DNA of 64,000 bases from Paenibacillus sp. FSL H8-0332 (GCF_037963835.1 NZ_CP150145.1:6634001-6698000), one strand, 5' to 3'; counted from the stretch's first letter, positions 7,819-16,871 are shown. Notes: generated by a model from the sequence alone, not told the origin. A program made the numbers and translations.

Positions 7819-9531
7819 CTAGCCTTTCTTGGGCTGGAAGGAGCTTTTGAGGGATACAATCAGATTGAACACCAGATGCTCCGGCGACGAATACTTGCTG
7901 TCTACGTTGAAGTACCCGTGACGGAAGAACTGGAACTTATCCTGAGCCACACTATCCTTCAGCCCAGGCTCCACGAAGCCCTGCAGGATCTCGATGGACT
8001 TCGGGTTCAGCTGATCCAGGAAGGTTGGCTCCGGCTTGTCAGCGGAAGCTTCCAGACCTTCTACTTCGGCATCCGTCTCCGCCTCTTCAGCAGAGATCAG
8101 CGGCTCATAAAGACGGAATTCCGCCGGTACAGCCTGTCCAGCATCTACCCAATGCAGCGTTCCCTTAACCTTGCGGCCGGTGAACCCGCTGCCGCTCTTC
8201 GTCTCAGGATCATAGGTGCAGTGCAGCTCCACCACTTCGCCGTTCTCGTCCTTGATGAAGTCGTTGCACTTGATGAAATAAGCATTCTTGAGGCGCACTT
8301 CATTGCCGGGGAACAAGCGGAAATACTTATTCGGCGGAACCTCCATGAAGTCATCGCGTTCAATATAGATCTCACGGGAGAACGGAATCTGGCGGTTGCC
8401 CATCTCCGGGTTCTCCACATTGTTCTCAATTTCGAAGTATTCGGTCTCGCCTTCGGGATAATTCGTAATAACTACCTTAAGCGGCCGCAGCACAGACATT
8501 GTCCGGGGAACCGTCAGCTTGAGATCTTCACGGATGAAGTGCTCCAGCATCTGCAGGTCCACGAGCCCCTGGCTCTTAGAGATACCGGTCTCATGCACGA
8601 AGCTGCGGATGGCCTCCGGCGTATAACCGCGGCGGCGCAGCCCGGAGATGGTCGGCATGCGGGGATCATCCCAGCCGTCCACATGGCCTTCATCGACCAG
8701 CAGCTTCAGCTTGCGCTTGCTCGTAACGGTCTGGGCCAGATTAAGGCGTCCGAATTCATATTGATGCGGCGCAGCCTCCATGTCACATTCCGCGACAACC
8801 CAGTCATAGAACGGGCGCTGGTCCTCGAACTCCAGGGAACAGAGGGAATGGGTGACATGCTCAATGGCATCCTCCAGCGGATGTGCGAAGGTATACATCG
8901 GATAAATGCACCATGCGTCGCCCGTATTGTGGTGATGAGTGTGGGAGATCCGGTAAATGACCGGGTCACGCAGATTGATGTTAGGAGAGGACATGTCAAT
9001 TTTGGCGCGCAGAACCTTCTCGCCGTCCTTGAATTCTCCCGCCTTCATGCGGTGGAACAGATCAAGGTTCTCTTCTGCCCCCCGTTCGCGGTAAGGGCTG
9101 TTCTTCCCCGGCTCCGTCAGCGTTCCCCGGAATTCACGGATCTGCTCGGCGCTGAGATCATCGACGTAGGCCTTGCCCTTCTTGATCAGCAGTTCGGCCC
9201 GCGCATACATCTCCCCGAAATAATCCGAGGCAAACCGCAGCTCCTCCCATTCATACCCGAGCCATTTCACATCCTCCTGGATGGAGTTGACGTATTCGGT
9301 ATCTTCCTTGAGAGGATTCGTGTCATCGAATCTCAGATGGGTCTTGCCGCCGAACTCATCCGCCAGTGTGAAGTTAATCCAGATCGCCTTGGCATGTCCG
9401 ATATGTAAATAACCGTTCGGCTCCGGCGGAAAGCGGGTGACGACTTCCTTAACCTTACCCGAGCGGAGATCTTCGGTAATGACGTTCTTAATGAAATTGG
9501 AGGGTGTACCCTGGTTCTCCACATTGATCAA
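7819..9531 (-). CDS. glnS: glutaminyl-tRNA synthetase
   Basis: A class I aminoacyl-tRNA synthetase that charges tRNA-Gln directly. It has the GlnRS/GluRS signature [16 protein letters not shown] with HIGH at 43-46, the KMSKS-equivalent VTSKRKL, and the beta-barrel anticodon-binding region including [15 protein letters not shown] and VFNLIVSLK. At 570 residues it is slightly longer than the E. coli enzyme, mostly because of an acidic insert ([17 protein letters not shown]) in the C-terminal half. Most Bacillales make Gln-tRNA by GatCAB amidation, so a GlnRS here is a minority trait, probably from an old transfer. I saw no T-box leader in the short upstream region. Confidence 0.95.
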   Translation of the reverse strand: MINVENQGTPSNFIKNVITEDLRSGKVKEVVTRFPPEPNGYLHIGHAKAIWINFTLADEFGGKTHLRFDDTNPLKEDTEYVNSIQEDVKWLGYEWEELRFASDYFGEMYARAELLIKKGKAYVDDLSAEQIREFRGTLTEPGKNSPYRERGAEENLDLFHRMKAGEFKDGEKVLRAKIDMSSPNINLRDPVIYRISHTHHHNTGDAWCIYPMYTFAHPLEDAIEHVTHSLCSLEFEDQRPFYDWVVAECDMEAAPHQYEFGRLNLAQTVTSKRKLKLLVDEGHVDGWDDPRMPTISGLRRRGYTPEAIRSFVHETGISKSQGLVDLQMLEHFIREDLKLTVPRTMSVLRPLKVVITNYPEGETEYFEIENNVENPEMGNRQIPFSREIYIERDDFMEVPPNKYFRLFPGNEVRLKNAYFIKCNDFIKDENGEVVELHCTYDPETKSGSGFTGRKVKGTLHWVDAGQAVPAEFRLYEPLISAEEAETDAEVEGLEASADKPEPTFLDQLNPKSIEILQGFVEPGLKDSVAQDKFQFFRHGYFNVDSKYSSPEHLVFNLIVSLKSSFQPKKG

Positions 9532-9702
9532 CCTTTCATTCTGTAATATAACTACTTCCTTGTATGAACATGTTTCCTACTAATATACCCGTTAAGCAGG
9601 GAATGTTCAATAAAAGTTAAGCAGCCGCCGCAGCCTTTGACTTCTCTCCCGGCGATGGAGTAGCATGATAAATATAGGAATATGGAGACAAGGGGGATGC
9701 TT

Positions 9703-9948
9703 ATGCAACCGGTAAAACTGCCTAAAGAGCAGCGGGAAATAATTACGGAGAATATCCGTGCCTACTTCGAGGCGGAGCGCGGGGAAACGATCGGCCACCT
9801 GGCCGCAGACAATCTATTGGAGTTCTTCCTGAAGGAGCTGGGACCGGCGATCTATAACGGGGCGCTTAGCGACTGCCGCACGCTTACCCTCCAGCGCATG
9901 CAGGCACTAGAGGATGATATCTACGCCCTGGAGTGGCAGAAGCGTTAG
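9703..9948 (+). CDS. DUF2164 family protein
   Basis: A small cytosolic protein of about 81 residues, starting MQPVKLPKEQREIITENIRA and containing LAADNLLEFFLKELGPAIYN, the pattern of the DUF2164 family, whose function is unknown. I chose the ATG at 9703 because AAGGGGG ends 6 bases before it; in-frame ATGs at 9682 and 9697 lack spacing to it. It is divergent from glnS and followed 42 bases later by a GNAT gene in the same direction. Confidence 0.85.
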   Translation: MQPVKLPKEQREIITENIRAYFEAERGETIGHLAADNLLEFFLKELGPAIYNGALSDCRTLTLQRMQALEDDIYALEWQKR

Positions 9949-9990
9949 TTCAGCGAGGCTTATATCTCACAACGCATAGGGGGCAGCCGC

Positions 9991-10539
9991 ATGTTTAATT
10001 ATGTTATAGATGAAGAGCTGAAGCTGAAGCTGCTCATGCCGGAGCATGCCCGTCAGATGTTCGCCCTGGTGGAACGCTCCCGCCACCGGCTCAGGCAGTG
10101 GTTGCCTTGGGTGGATGGCGTAGCCGAACAAGCGCATCTTACCACGTTCATCAAGAACTCCGTGAAGCAGGGCATTGATAACGGCGGCTTCACCGCCGGA
10201 CTGTGGGTCCGGGAGGAATTGGCCGGAATTATCGGCTATCACGAGATTGACTGGCATAACCGCTCGGTCGGCATCGGCTACTGGCTGGGCGAAGGCTATG
10301 AGGGACAAGGCTATATGACCAGTGCCTGCCGCGTCTTTGTCGATTATGCCCTGCTGGAGCTGGAGCTCAACCGCATCGAGATCCGCTGTGCCACAGGCAA
10401 CATGGCCAGCAGAGCGATCCCCGAACGGCTGGGATTCATCTTCGAAGGGGTCATCCGCCAGGCCGAGAAGCTGCCTGCCGGTTATGTGAACCACGCAGTG
10501 TACGGCCTGCTGCGCAGCGAATGGAAGCTGCTGGGCTGA
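9991..10539 (+). CDS. GNAT acetyltransferase, RimL/RimJ-like
   Basis: A 182-residue protein resembling ribosomal-protein-serine N-acetyltransferases (B. subtilis YdaF type). The N-terminal segment LRQWLPWVDGV and the acetyl-CoA loop IGYWLGEGYEGQGYMTSACR are typical, followed by NRIEIRCATGNMASRAIPERLGF. It transfers an acetyl group from acetyl-CoA to an amine; the substrate (ribosomal protein or small molecule) is not determined. It is probably cotranscribed with the DUF2164 gene. Confidence 0.88.
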   Translation: MFNYVIDEELKLKLLMPEHARQMFALVERSRHRLRQWLPWVDGVAEQAHLTTFIKNSVKQGIDNGGFTAGLWVREELAGIIGYHEIDWHNRSVGIGYWLGEGYEGQGYMTSACRVFVDYALLELELNRIEIRCATGNMASRAIPERLGFIFEGVIRQAEKLPAGYVNHAVYGLLRSEWKLLG

Positions 10540-10599
10540 CCCCGGAGGGGCCTTGCCGTAGGAGCGGAAACGGACAAGTTCCGGGGTGCTGGCGTGCTG

Positions 10600-10885
10600 G
10601 TTTCTTCTAGTGTTCGAGTCTACCCGTGACCGATTTTAGTTGGATTTTGTCCACTTGCTGATGAACGAATGCCCTCTGCTACTACAGTAGTTGGAGAAAC
10701 AGCACTTAAATAATCACATTTCATCTCATGTGGTGGAAACGGGCGATATTAGATGTTGTTTTTCCACTTGCTGCCCTATGATTAGCGGAAATCGACGAAT
10801 TAAGAAGCATTTATCCACTTGCTTATTGCAGAAGCCAGCCGGGAGCCAGGATTCATAGACACTTCTGCTCCTCATGCCCGCCTCC
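10600..10885. repeat. gene-free stretch with degenerate dispersed repeats
   Basis: No gene is seen between 10540 and 11202. A motif TTTNTCCACTTGCT occurs at 10645-10660, 10759-10773 and 10810-10824; the last two are 51 bp apart. Near 10858-10885 the string CACTTCTGCTCCTCAT repeats part of the 51-bp unit found at 38378-38450. These look like decayed copies of intergenic repeat families. Confidence 0.45.
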
Positions 10886-10939
10886 CGCCCACCTTGAGCG
10901 GGTTCAGCAGCTTGCCAGGCGGGATACTCCTTAACAACA

Positions 10940-10976
10940 AGAACCCCTGGAGCTCTCGAACCTGCTCCGGGGTTCT
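10940..10976. terminator. intrinsic terminator hairpin, probably for the MOSC/GNAT operon
   Basis: AGAACCCC-T-GGAG / CTCC-GGGGTTCT form a two-part stem. On the minus strand it is followed by TGTTGTTAAGG, fitting the end of the 12379-11203 operon after it crosses the tandem array. Confidence 0.6.
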
Positions 10977-10991
10977 TTGGGGTGATCCCTT

Positions 10992-11200
10992 CCTTGTCCT
11001 GGGCTCTTTGGCCGGCTCTTGGTCGGCCCTTGGGCTGTTCTTGGTCTATCCTACCACTGTCCCTGGTCTACCCTTGGGCCGTACTTGATCTGTTCTCGGT
11101 CTACCCTCGGGCTGTCCTTGGTCTGCCCACAGCACGCCCTTGATCTACCCTCGCGCTCTCCTTGGTCTGCCCCTGCTCGTCCTCGGACTGCCCGTAGCCG
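10992..11200. repeat. degenerate tandem array, unit about 22 bp
   Basis: About nine imperfect copies of a pyrimidine-rich unit close to CTTGGTCTACCCTCGGGCTG run from 10992 to the stop codon of the MOSC gene. Some copies are shortened. No reading frame within it looks protein-like. It is a minisatellite-like sequence lying between the MOSC stop codon and its terminator. Confidence 0.65.
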
Positions 11201-11202
11201 TT

Positions 11203-11865
11203 CTACTTCTCCGCAGCCTCCAGCCAGCCCCGGAACCGCTCCCGGAGGCCAGCCGCAAGGCTATCCAGTCCGGCCAGCTCCGCGAGTCCGGTATGATCCT
11301 TGCGCCCGTGCTCCATCGAGTACAGGACCTGTCTCACCGGGATACGGCCTGCTCCGCTCTCCAGCTTCACGATCAGGTCCCCGGCTGCAAGGCTGCCCTC
11401 GCGCAGCACGCGGAGGTAGAAGCCACTGTAACCGGTGGACAGCACCTGGGCCGGCATATCCGCCGGTCCATGCTTCTGCGTGAGCTTGAAGCAAGGGAAG
11501 CGCGGCTGGCTGACCTCCAGCAGTGCTGTACCGATCTCAAAAATATCCCCGATACATACCTCGGTCTCCAGCAGTCCGCGCGCCGTGATATTCTCGCCGA
11601 AGGCGGAATACTCCAGCTTCCGGCCAAGCCGCTCCTCCCAGTGGGCATAATGCTCCACCGGATAGACGCAGACCGCCTTGTCGGGCCCTCCGTGGTTGAC
11701 CAGATCCGCTTGCCCGTCCCCGGTGAACCCTCCAGCCCGAAGCGCAAGCGGCCCCGCTACCGGCAGCTTGTAGATTCCGGTGTCCAGCGGCTTACCACGG
11801 TATTCCACCGTCTTCGGCTTGCCTACATTCAGTGAGACGACTTGCATCTTCAGCTCAGTCTCCAT
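11203..11865 (-). CDS. MOSC-domain protein, YiiM-like
   Basis: A 220-residue MOSC protein related to YiiM/YflK. It has the N-terminal strand MQVVSLNVGKPKTVEYRGK, then ADLVNHGGPDKAVCVYPVEHY, FGENITARGL and QPRFPCFKLTQKH with the conserved cysteine, and a C-terminal three-helix region. MOSC proteins bind molybdenum cofactor and can reduce N-hydroxylated compounds or carry sulfur. Its start overlaps the end of the upstream GNAT gene by 11 bases, so the two are translationally coupled. The ATG at 11847 is an alternative start. Confidence 0.88.
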   Translation of the reverse strand: METELKMQVVSLNVGKPKTVEYRGKPLDTGIYKLPVAGPLALRAGGFTGDGQADLVNHGGPDKAVCVYPVEHYAHWEERLGRKLEYSAFGENITARGLLETEVCIGDIFEIGTALLEVSQPRFPCFKLTQKHGPADMPAQVLSTGYSGFYLRVLREGSLAAGDLIVKLESGAGRIPVRQVLYSMEHGRKDHTGLAELAGLDSLAAGLRERFRGWLEAAEK

Positions 11866-12379
11866 CCCCTTCTCCTCCCGTCAGCCAGCAGCTCATAAAT
11901 ACTTCATCTACATAACGTCCACCCAGATAGAATTCCTCCCGCAGCCGCCCCTCTTCCTCGAATCCGCATTTACGGTAGAACTGGAGCGCCGGTGTATTGC
12001 AGGAGAGCACACGCAGCCGCAGCTTGCGGATGCCATGCCCCGCAGCATGGCGCTTGATCTCAGCGATCAACTGGCTGCCTACACCCAGCCGCTGAAAGCG
12101 CGGGTGCACAGCGATATTCACCTCGCATACATGGCGGTTGCTCTCCATCCCGCTGGGACAGCCGAAGCCGACATAACCGCATAGCTCCCCGTCCTGCAAG
12201 GCTACAAGCTGGGAGCCGGGCGGCGCATGCAGCAGATAGTCCTCCCGCGAGCGCCACATCAGCGGACCCGGGGTTGTATTCTCCGTCCAGATCATATTAT
12301 CCAGCACGATCAGCTCACGGGCATCCCTGATTTCGGAAGGCCGGATAAGCAGCGCAGCATCTCTGTTAATTGGTTGCAT
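11855..12379 (-). CDS. GNAT acetyltransferase
   Basis: A 174-residue single-domain N-acetyltransferase. The acetyl-CoA pyrophosphate loop is VHPRFQRLGVGSQLIAE, followed by the typical LRLRVLSCNTPALQFYRKCGF and a C-terminal LREEFYLGGRYVDEVFMS. The start ATG follows AAGGGG. It is the first gene of a two-gene unit with the MOSC protein. Substrate unknown. Confidence 0.88.
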   Translation of the reverse strand: MQPINRDAALLIRPSEIRDARELIVLDNMIWTENTTPGPLMWRSREDYLLHAPPGSQLVALQDGELCGYVGFGCPSGMESNRHVCEVNIAVHPRFQRLGVGSQLIAEIKRHAAGHGIRKLRLRVLSCNTPALQFYRKCGFEEEGRLREEFYLGGRYVDEVFMSCWLTGGEGDGD

Positions 12380-12439
12380 TATTATACACCCCTTGCCTTA
12401 CTAAGCAGATAGTTAAAGGATTAGTTGCAGCGTGAACGA

Positions 12440-13651
12440 TTATGCAGTCCTGCGCTCAGGCTGTACAGCTGAACGGTTCACATAGGCGTGGACCGCGAAG
12501 AATCCTACAGACAGCACGGCCATGCCGCAAGCGAGCCAGCCCGTTGGCGCAAGACCGCCCCTGTCGAACTGAACGCCCATCAGATAAGGCCCGATGACAC
12601 GGCCGATTGCGCCAATCCCGCCGCTAAGCCCGAGATAGAACGGCGCGCTGCGCTGGGTATGCTCCGAGATGAAGGATGGCATCGCCGGAGAGATCAGCAT
12701 CTCCCCAAGGGTAGCCAGCACCATACCCAGCAGCATCCCCGGATAGCTTGGCATAAACAGAATTACAGCATACCCGCCCAGGTAAAAGACGGCGCTTGCT
12801 GTCATCTGCGCGGTTGAAGTCTGCGCGAACCAGCGTTTGATCAGGCTGACCAGCGGCTGCGCCGCGAAGATCAGCACACCGTTCAGCGTCCAGAGGAAGC
12901 CGTATAGCTGCTTCGACCAGCCTTCCGAGATAATGAACGGCGAGACTCCGCTATTCCAGATCGAATTGCCGATCAGCAGGAACAGCGAGCCCACCGCCAT
13001 GAACAGATAGATCCGTATATGGCCGAGGAGTCTCCAGCCCGACACTTCATTCTGCGGTTGCTTTTTCGATAATGTGCTATGAGCCGGTGCCGCCCCTACC
13101 TTGCGCAGATAGACGAAGAAGAAGCAGGCGAACACCGCCGAGGTGACCCCGTTCAGCACAAAGCTCAGCATATAATTACCCAGGAAGCCGCTCAGCGCGG
13201 TTCCCAGAGCTACCCCTATATTATTGGCAACATAGATGATATTGAACAACTCCGCGCGCTGCTCCGCGAACCGGAAGCCGATAAACGCCTGAATGGCCGG
13301 GAGGGACAGGGAGTTGAACAATCCCATCATACCCATCACGATAATGAATATGCTCCAGCTTCCGCTCGCCCACGGGAGGGCAAACAGCGTCAGGGCATTC
13401 ATGGCCAGAGCGCCGACAATCAGGCGGTTGACCCCTACCTTATGGTACAACGAACCGCCCAGCAGCTGTCCGGCAATCCCGCCGAGCGACTGCACCAGCA
13501 GAACGATTCCCGCGTCCTTCATACTGCGCCCCAGTTCATCGAATACATACATTGTAACCAGCGGCCACATCAGTGCACTGCCGGTAGCATTAATAAGACT
13601 GGCAATCAAAAATACTTTAATTTCCTTCGGATAGGCCTGCATGAATCTCAT
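12440..13651 (-). CDS. MFS transporter, multidrug-efflux-like
   Basis: About 403 residues with twelve hydrophobic segments. It has the MFS loop LGGSLYHKVGVNRLIVGALA and the helix MGLFNSLSLPAIQAFIGFRF common in drug-efflux members. I start it at the ATG at 13651 (MRFMQAYPKEIKVF), although AGGGG is rather far upstream; a longer frame to 13726 begins with an unlikely polar stretch. It stands alone. Substrate unknown. Confidence 0.85.
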   Translation of the reverse strand: MRFMQAYPKEIKVFLIASLINATGSALMWPLVTMYVFDELGRSMKDAGIVLLVQSLGGIAGQLLGGSLYHKVGVNRLIVGALAMNALTLFALPWASGSWSIFIIVMGMMGLFNSLSLPAIQAFIGFRFAEQRAELFNIIYVANNIGVALGTALSGFLGNYMLSFVLNGVTSAVFACFFFVYLRKVGAAPAHSTLSKKQPQNEVSGWRLLGHIRIYLFMAVGSLFLLIGNSIWNSGVSPFIISEGWSKQLYGFLWTLNGVLIFAAQPLVSLIKRWFAQTSTAQMTASAVFYLGGYAVILFMPSYPGMLLGMVLATLGEMLISPAMPSFISEHTQRSAPFYLGLSGGIGAIGRVIGPYLMGVQFDRGGLAPTGWLACGMAVLSVGFFAVHAYVNRSAVQPERRTA

Positions 13652-13916
13652 AACTTGTCTGTCATCCCCTGTAACATAGCTGTCATTAATCCATCCAGTA
13701 TCATCCCAAAACAGGAGGCAGGGCAAGCATTTGCGTTAATGCTTTATCGCGGGAAACCAGGAAATTATCTAGTTGACAATCAATCCCGTCTTCCCGCCGC
13801 CAGCGATATTTATATTCTATAACCCGCTCTTTCACACGTAAACAAAAATACCTTACCGGCACTGATTCGTTCCCCGGAACCCGGGGTAATGATCCATATG
13901 AAACACTCCCTATTTT

Positions 13917-13967
13917 ATTCACCGTGAGATCCGATTTCGTTCCCCCGAATCGGATTGCACGGTGAAT
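13917..13967. other. long perfect hairpin, terminator-like on the plus strand
   Basis: ATTCACCGTG-AG-ATCCGATT pairs with AATCGGAT-TG-CACGGTGAAT around an 11-base loop, followed on the plus strand by TTTGTTTTG. No plus-strand gene precedes it, so it may end an unannotated small RNA or sit in the leader of the MFS gene. The surrounding 13652-14121 stretch holds no convincing gene. Confidence 0.55.
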
Positions 13968-14121
13968 TTTGTTTTGTCCGGAGGATAATTCTGCTGTACT
14001 TAACACAAAAACACCCCCTGTCTCTACGAATCCCTTGAAGCAGGGAGCCGAGAAGCAGGAAGTGCTTTGACCAAGCTATGTTACAGTCCGGCGATTCACA
14101 CCGGGTCAGGTTCGATATTGA

Positions 14122-14949
14122 TTAAGCATGTTTCTTCAAGCCCGCAGCAGGGATGCCCGTGGCCGAGTTCACAGCACCCGGCTCCTTGCGCAGATAAGCC
14201 ATCCAGTACGCCGCAGCCACGAAGATCGCGCCGCCCGTCAGATTGCCCAGCCAGACCGGAACGAAGTTGGCCACATACTGGCTCCAGGTGAAATGTCCTT
14301 CGAAGATCGCAGCAGGGATAAGGAACATGTTAGCTACAACGTGCTGGAAGCCGATGGCCACAAACGCCATGGTCGGGAACCAGATACCGAGGATTTTGCC
14401 GCTGAAATTATCTGCCCCGTACGACAGCCATACCGCCAGCGCTACGAGCCAGTTACAGCCGATCCCGGAGATAAAAGCCTGCAGGAACGTAGCATCGATC
14501 TTATGCTCCGCCATACTTACCAGCTTCTCCAGATACACACCATCTGATGTAAGGCCAACGATGTGACCGAAGAAATAAGCGACGAACAAGGCGCCTGCCA
14601 GGTTGCTGAGTGTAATCAGCACCAGGTTCTTAATGACTTCCCAGAAGGAAATCTTCTTCGCAATAAAAGCCAGCGGCACAGCCATCATATTCCCTGTCAG
14701 CAGCTCCCCGCCCGCAAGCAGCACCAGGATCAGTCCGACCGGGAACACCGCAGCCCCGATGAAGTTGGCAATTGATCCCCACTCGGCAGGAGCACCTGCA
14801 ATGACACGAATATCCAGCAAAAATCCGAGCGCGATAAACGCTCCTCCCAGAAAACCAAGAATGAGTACAGTGCTGAGCGGATTATGTGCCTTCTTAACTC
14901 CGTTCTCTACCGTCACTTCAGCGATTCCCTGCGGTTTGTTATAAGCCAT
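14122..14949 (-). CDS. formate/nitrite transporter (FNT family)
   Basis: A 275-residue FocA/NirC-type pentameric channel subunit with six hydrophobic helices. Family motifs include LAGGELLTGNMMAVPLAF and the helix GFQHVVANMFLIPAAIFEGH carrying the central pore histidine. It moves formate or nitrite across the membrane. The start follows AAGGGGAT. Upstream lie three GTGA-N6-TCAC palindromes shared with the neighbouring NADH oxidase gene, and formate-tetrahydrofolate ligase lies 2 kb away, which favours formate over nitrite as substrate. The B. subtilis homologue ywcJ is known as a Rex target. Confidence 0.92.
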   Translation of the reverse strand: MAYNKPQGIAEVTVENGVKKAHNPLSTVLILGFLGGAFIALGFLLDIRVIAGAPAEWGSIANFIGAAVFPVGLILVLLAGGELLTGNMMAVPLAFIAKKISFWEVIKNLVLITLSNLAGALFVAYFFGHIVGLTSDGVYLEKLVSMAEHKIDATFLQAFISGIGCNWLVALAVWLSYGADNFSGKILGIWFPTMAFVAIGFQHVVANMFLIPAAIFEGHFTWSQYVANFVPVWLGNLTGGAIFVAAAYWMAYLRKEPGAVNSATGIPAAGLKKHA

Positions 14950-15004
14950 GATTCCTATCCCCTTCTAATATTACTTAAAATTTGTTCCTTTATGCCATTG
15001 TAAC

Positions 15005-15067
15005 GTGATCACAATCACATTAACGTGATAAAAGTCACTATCCGAAAACCCAAGTGAAAGTTTTCAC
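15005..15067 (-). promoter_or_regulatory. three GTGA-N6-TCAC operators upstream of the FNT gene
   Basis: Palindromes occur at 15005-15018 (GTGATCACAATCAC), 15025-15038 (GTGATAAAAGTCAC) and 15054-15067 (GTGAAAGTTTTCAC). The core matches the half-sites of Rex and also of Crp/Fnr-type regulators. Position in the promoter region of the FNT gene and recurrence at the NADH oxidase promoter support a common redox-dependent regulator. Confidence 0.7.
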
Positions 15068-15143
15068 TGACATGTCAAATTTACCATAAAAGCCTGCGGC
15101 ACGGAATGTTTTTTTCATTCCCGGCTACCCTTGCACAAAAAAA

Positions 15144-15160
15144 GAGCCCTAAGCGGGCTC
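15144..15160 (-). terminator. intrinsic terminator of the NADH oxidase gene
   Basis: On the minus strand GAGCCC and GGGCTC form a short GC stem followed by TTTTTTTG, a classical rho-independent terminator 17 bases after the stop codon. Confidence 0.85.
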
Positions 15161-15177
15161 CGGCAAAATGTTAGCTT

Positions 15178-16542
15178 TTATACATGTACAGGTTCTTTGA
15201 CTGCAGCCAGTTTCGGCAGAGCCTGGAGGCCTGCGGTGTTCAAGAAGTTCCAAGGCTTGTTGTAATGCGGCTGGAAGAAGAAGTCGATGAAGGCCAGCTG
15301 GTCAACGGTCATCTTATTCTGGATGCAGACCGATACAGTATTGATCGACTGCGTCAGATCCATCTTGGACATAATCTGCGCGCCCAGAATGCGGCGGGTG
15401 GCACGGTCAAAGACCACTTTTACCTGAACCTGCTCGAAGGTTGGCATGAACTCCGGACGGTAGTTGTCAATCAGCATCACACTTTCCGTATTCATTCCCT
15501 CGGCTGCGGCAGCCTCTTCCGTCAGTCCGGTTCCGGCAATATTGTCCTCATAGATCTTGATGCCCGACGTTCCTTGCGTCCCCATGTAAGGGATCGTGTT
15601 CGAGACCAGATTGCGGGCGACCAGGGTTCCCATACGCACTGCGTTGGTGGCCAGCGGGATATATGCGTGTTTACCAGTTGGATTGTAATGAATCGCGCAG
15701 CTGTCACCGGCAGCATAGACATCCGGCAGGCTGGTCTGCATATAATCGTTGACCATAATCGCGCCGTTCGGCAGCATATCCACTTGACCCTTCAGCAGCT
15801 CGGTATTCGGACGGAAGCCAATGCAGAGAATGACCAGATCCGTCTCATGTTCACCCTTGCTCGTAATCACCTTGGTCACTCTGCCGTTCTCCCCTGCGAA
15901 GGAGGCGACCTTCTCGCCCAGCGCCAGCTTAATGCCGTGATCCTCAAGCGACTGCTGGATCGGTGCGGTGAACTCTTCATCAAGATATTTGCTCAGGATG
16001 CGGTCTTCCCCATCAATCAGCGTAACTTCCTTGCCATTCATCTGAAAAGCTTCCACCAGCTCAACCCCGATATATCCGGCACCGACCACAGTGATTCTGT
16101 TCACCTTCTGCGCTTCTTCGATAATGGTGTTGGAGTGATTGTAATTCTTCGAGAGCAGGATGCCCTCCATGTCTATTCCTTCGAGCTTAGGCACAATCGG
16201 CCATGAGCCTGTAGTCATAATCAATTTGTCAAAAGTATCTTCCATTTCCTCGCCGGTCACGAGGTTGCGGGCTTTCAGGGTTTTGCGGGCGGTGTCCACG
16301 TTGATTACCTCATGGCGCATCTTCGTCTGCACTCCCAGCGCGGCCAGCTGTTCCGGGGAGGAATAGAATAGTCCCTGCGGGTCCTTGACCACACCGCCAA
16401 CGTATAAGGCAATGCCGCAAGACAGGAATGAGATATTATCGTTGCGCTCATACACCGTAATCTGTGCATCCGGGTATAACTGTGCGGTATTTACAATGGC
16501 GGCCGTTCCGGCGTGGGTACATCCAATGACTGCTACTTTCAT
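15178..16542 (-). CDS. NADH oxidase (FAD-dependent, redox-active Cys)
   Basis: A 454-residue flavoprotein of the NADH oxidase / CoA-disulfide reductase family. The N-terminal FAD-binding fold (MKVAVIGCTHAGTAAI) has His10 and the redox-active Cys42 in SFLSCGIALYVGG. The NADH-binding motif VVGAGYIGVELVEAF and FAD motif VYAAGDSCAIHY follow, then a dimerisation domain. These features fit water-forming Nox, which regenerates NAD+ and removes oxygen; CoA-disulfide reductase is the alternative. The start is the ATG at 16542, preceded by GGAGGAGG. Three Rex/Fnr-like sites in the promoter fit control by the NADH/NAD+ ratio or oxygen. Confidence 0.88.
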   Translation of the reverse strand: MKVAVIGCTHAGTAAIVNTAQLYPDAQITVYERNDNISFLSCGIALYVGGVVKDPQGLFYSSPEQLAALGVQTKMRHEVINVDTARKTLKARNLVTGEEMEDTFDKLIMTTGSWPIVPKLEGIDMEGILLSKNYNHSNTIIEEAQKVNRITVVGAGYIGVELVEAFQMNGKEVTLIDGEDRILSKYLDEEFTAPIQQSLEDHGIKLALGEKVASFAGENGRVTKVITSKGEHETDLVILCIGFRPNTELLKGQVDMLPNGAIMVNDYMQTSLPDVYAAGDSCAIHYNPTGKHAYIPLATNAVRMGTLVARNLVSNTIPYMGTQGTSGIKIYEDNIAGTGLTEEAAAAEGMNTESVMLIDNYRPEFMPTFEQVQVKVVFDRATRRILGAQIMSKMDLTQSINTVSVCIQNKMTVDQLAFIDFFFQPHYNKPWNFLNTAGLQALPKLAAVKEPVHV

Positions 16543-16608
16543 GATTTCTTCCTCCTCCAAGTTGAAAAGCTTATTTAGTAGGGCTTGTGTTTACGTTTGG
16601 TTACGTTT

Positions 16609-16684
16609 GTGATTGTTTTCACTTTATACACTGATTATATTGTGATATTTGTCACATTACAAGCACTTTTGTGATTTTTCTCAC
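16609..16684 (-). promoter_or_regulatory. NADH oxidase promoter with three Rex/Fnr-like operators
   Basis: GTGA-N6-TCAC palindromes lie at 16609-16622, 16642-16655 and 16671-16684. On the minus strand a promoter TTGTAA (16662-16657), 17 bases, TATAAT (16639-16634) has the middle palindrome exactly in its spacer, which suggests repression. The upstream site reads TTGTGA-N6-TCACAA, matching the Rex consensus as I know it. Confidence 0.72.
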
Positions 16685-16871
16685 AATGTTCACAATTTCA
16701 AATTTTAATAACTTTGGAGTTTCACCGCATCATCCACTCCATTTGTGCTGCCGCTGCACTCTTCAACCTTGGCTTAGTTTCCCCCGGAGGAGGGGCATTA
16801 TGTCTGCCAGGAGCAGGAAACAGCAGGAGGAAACCTGGCCTACGCAGTGCATCCGGTTTGCATACCAAATA

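Noticed and set aside
7771-9408. A 545-codon plus-strand frame opposite glnS
   Set aside because: Antisense shadow of a well-conserved gene; no ribosome binding site and no family resemblance.
13701-14006. A 101-codon minus-strand frame upstream of the MFS gene
   Set aside because: It runs through the long hairpin and has no protein-like pattern or ribosome binding site.
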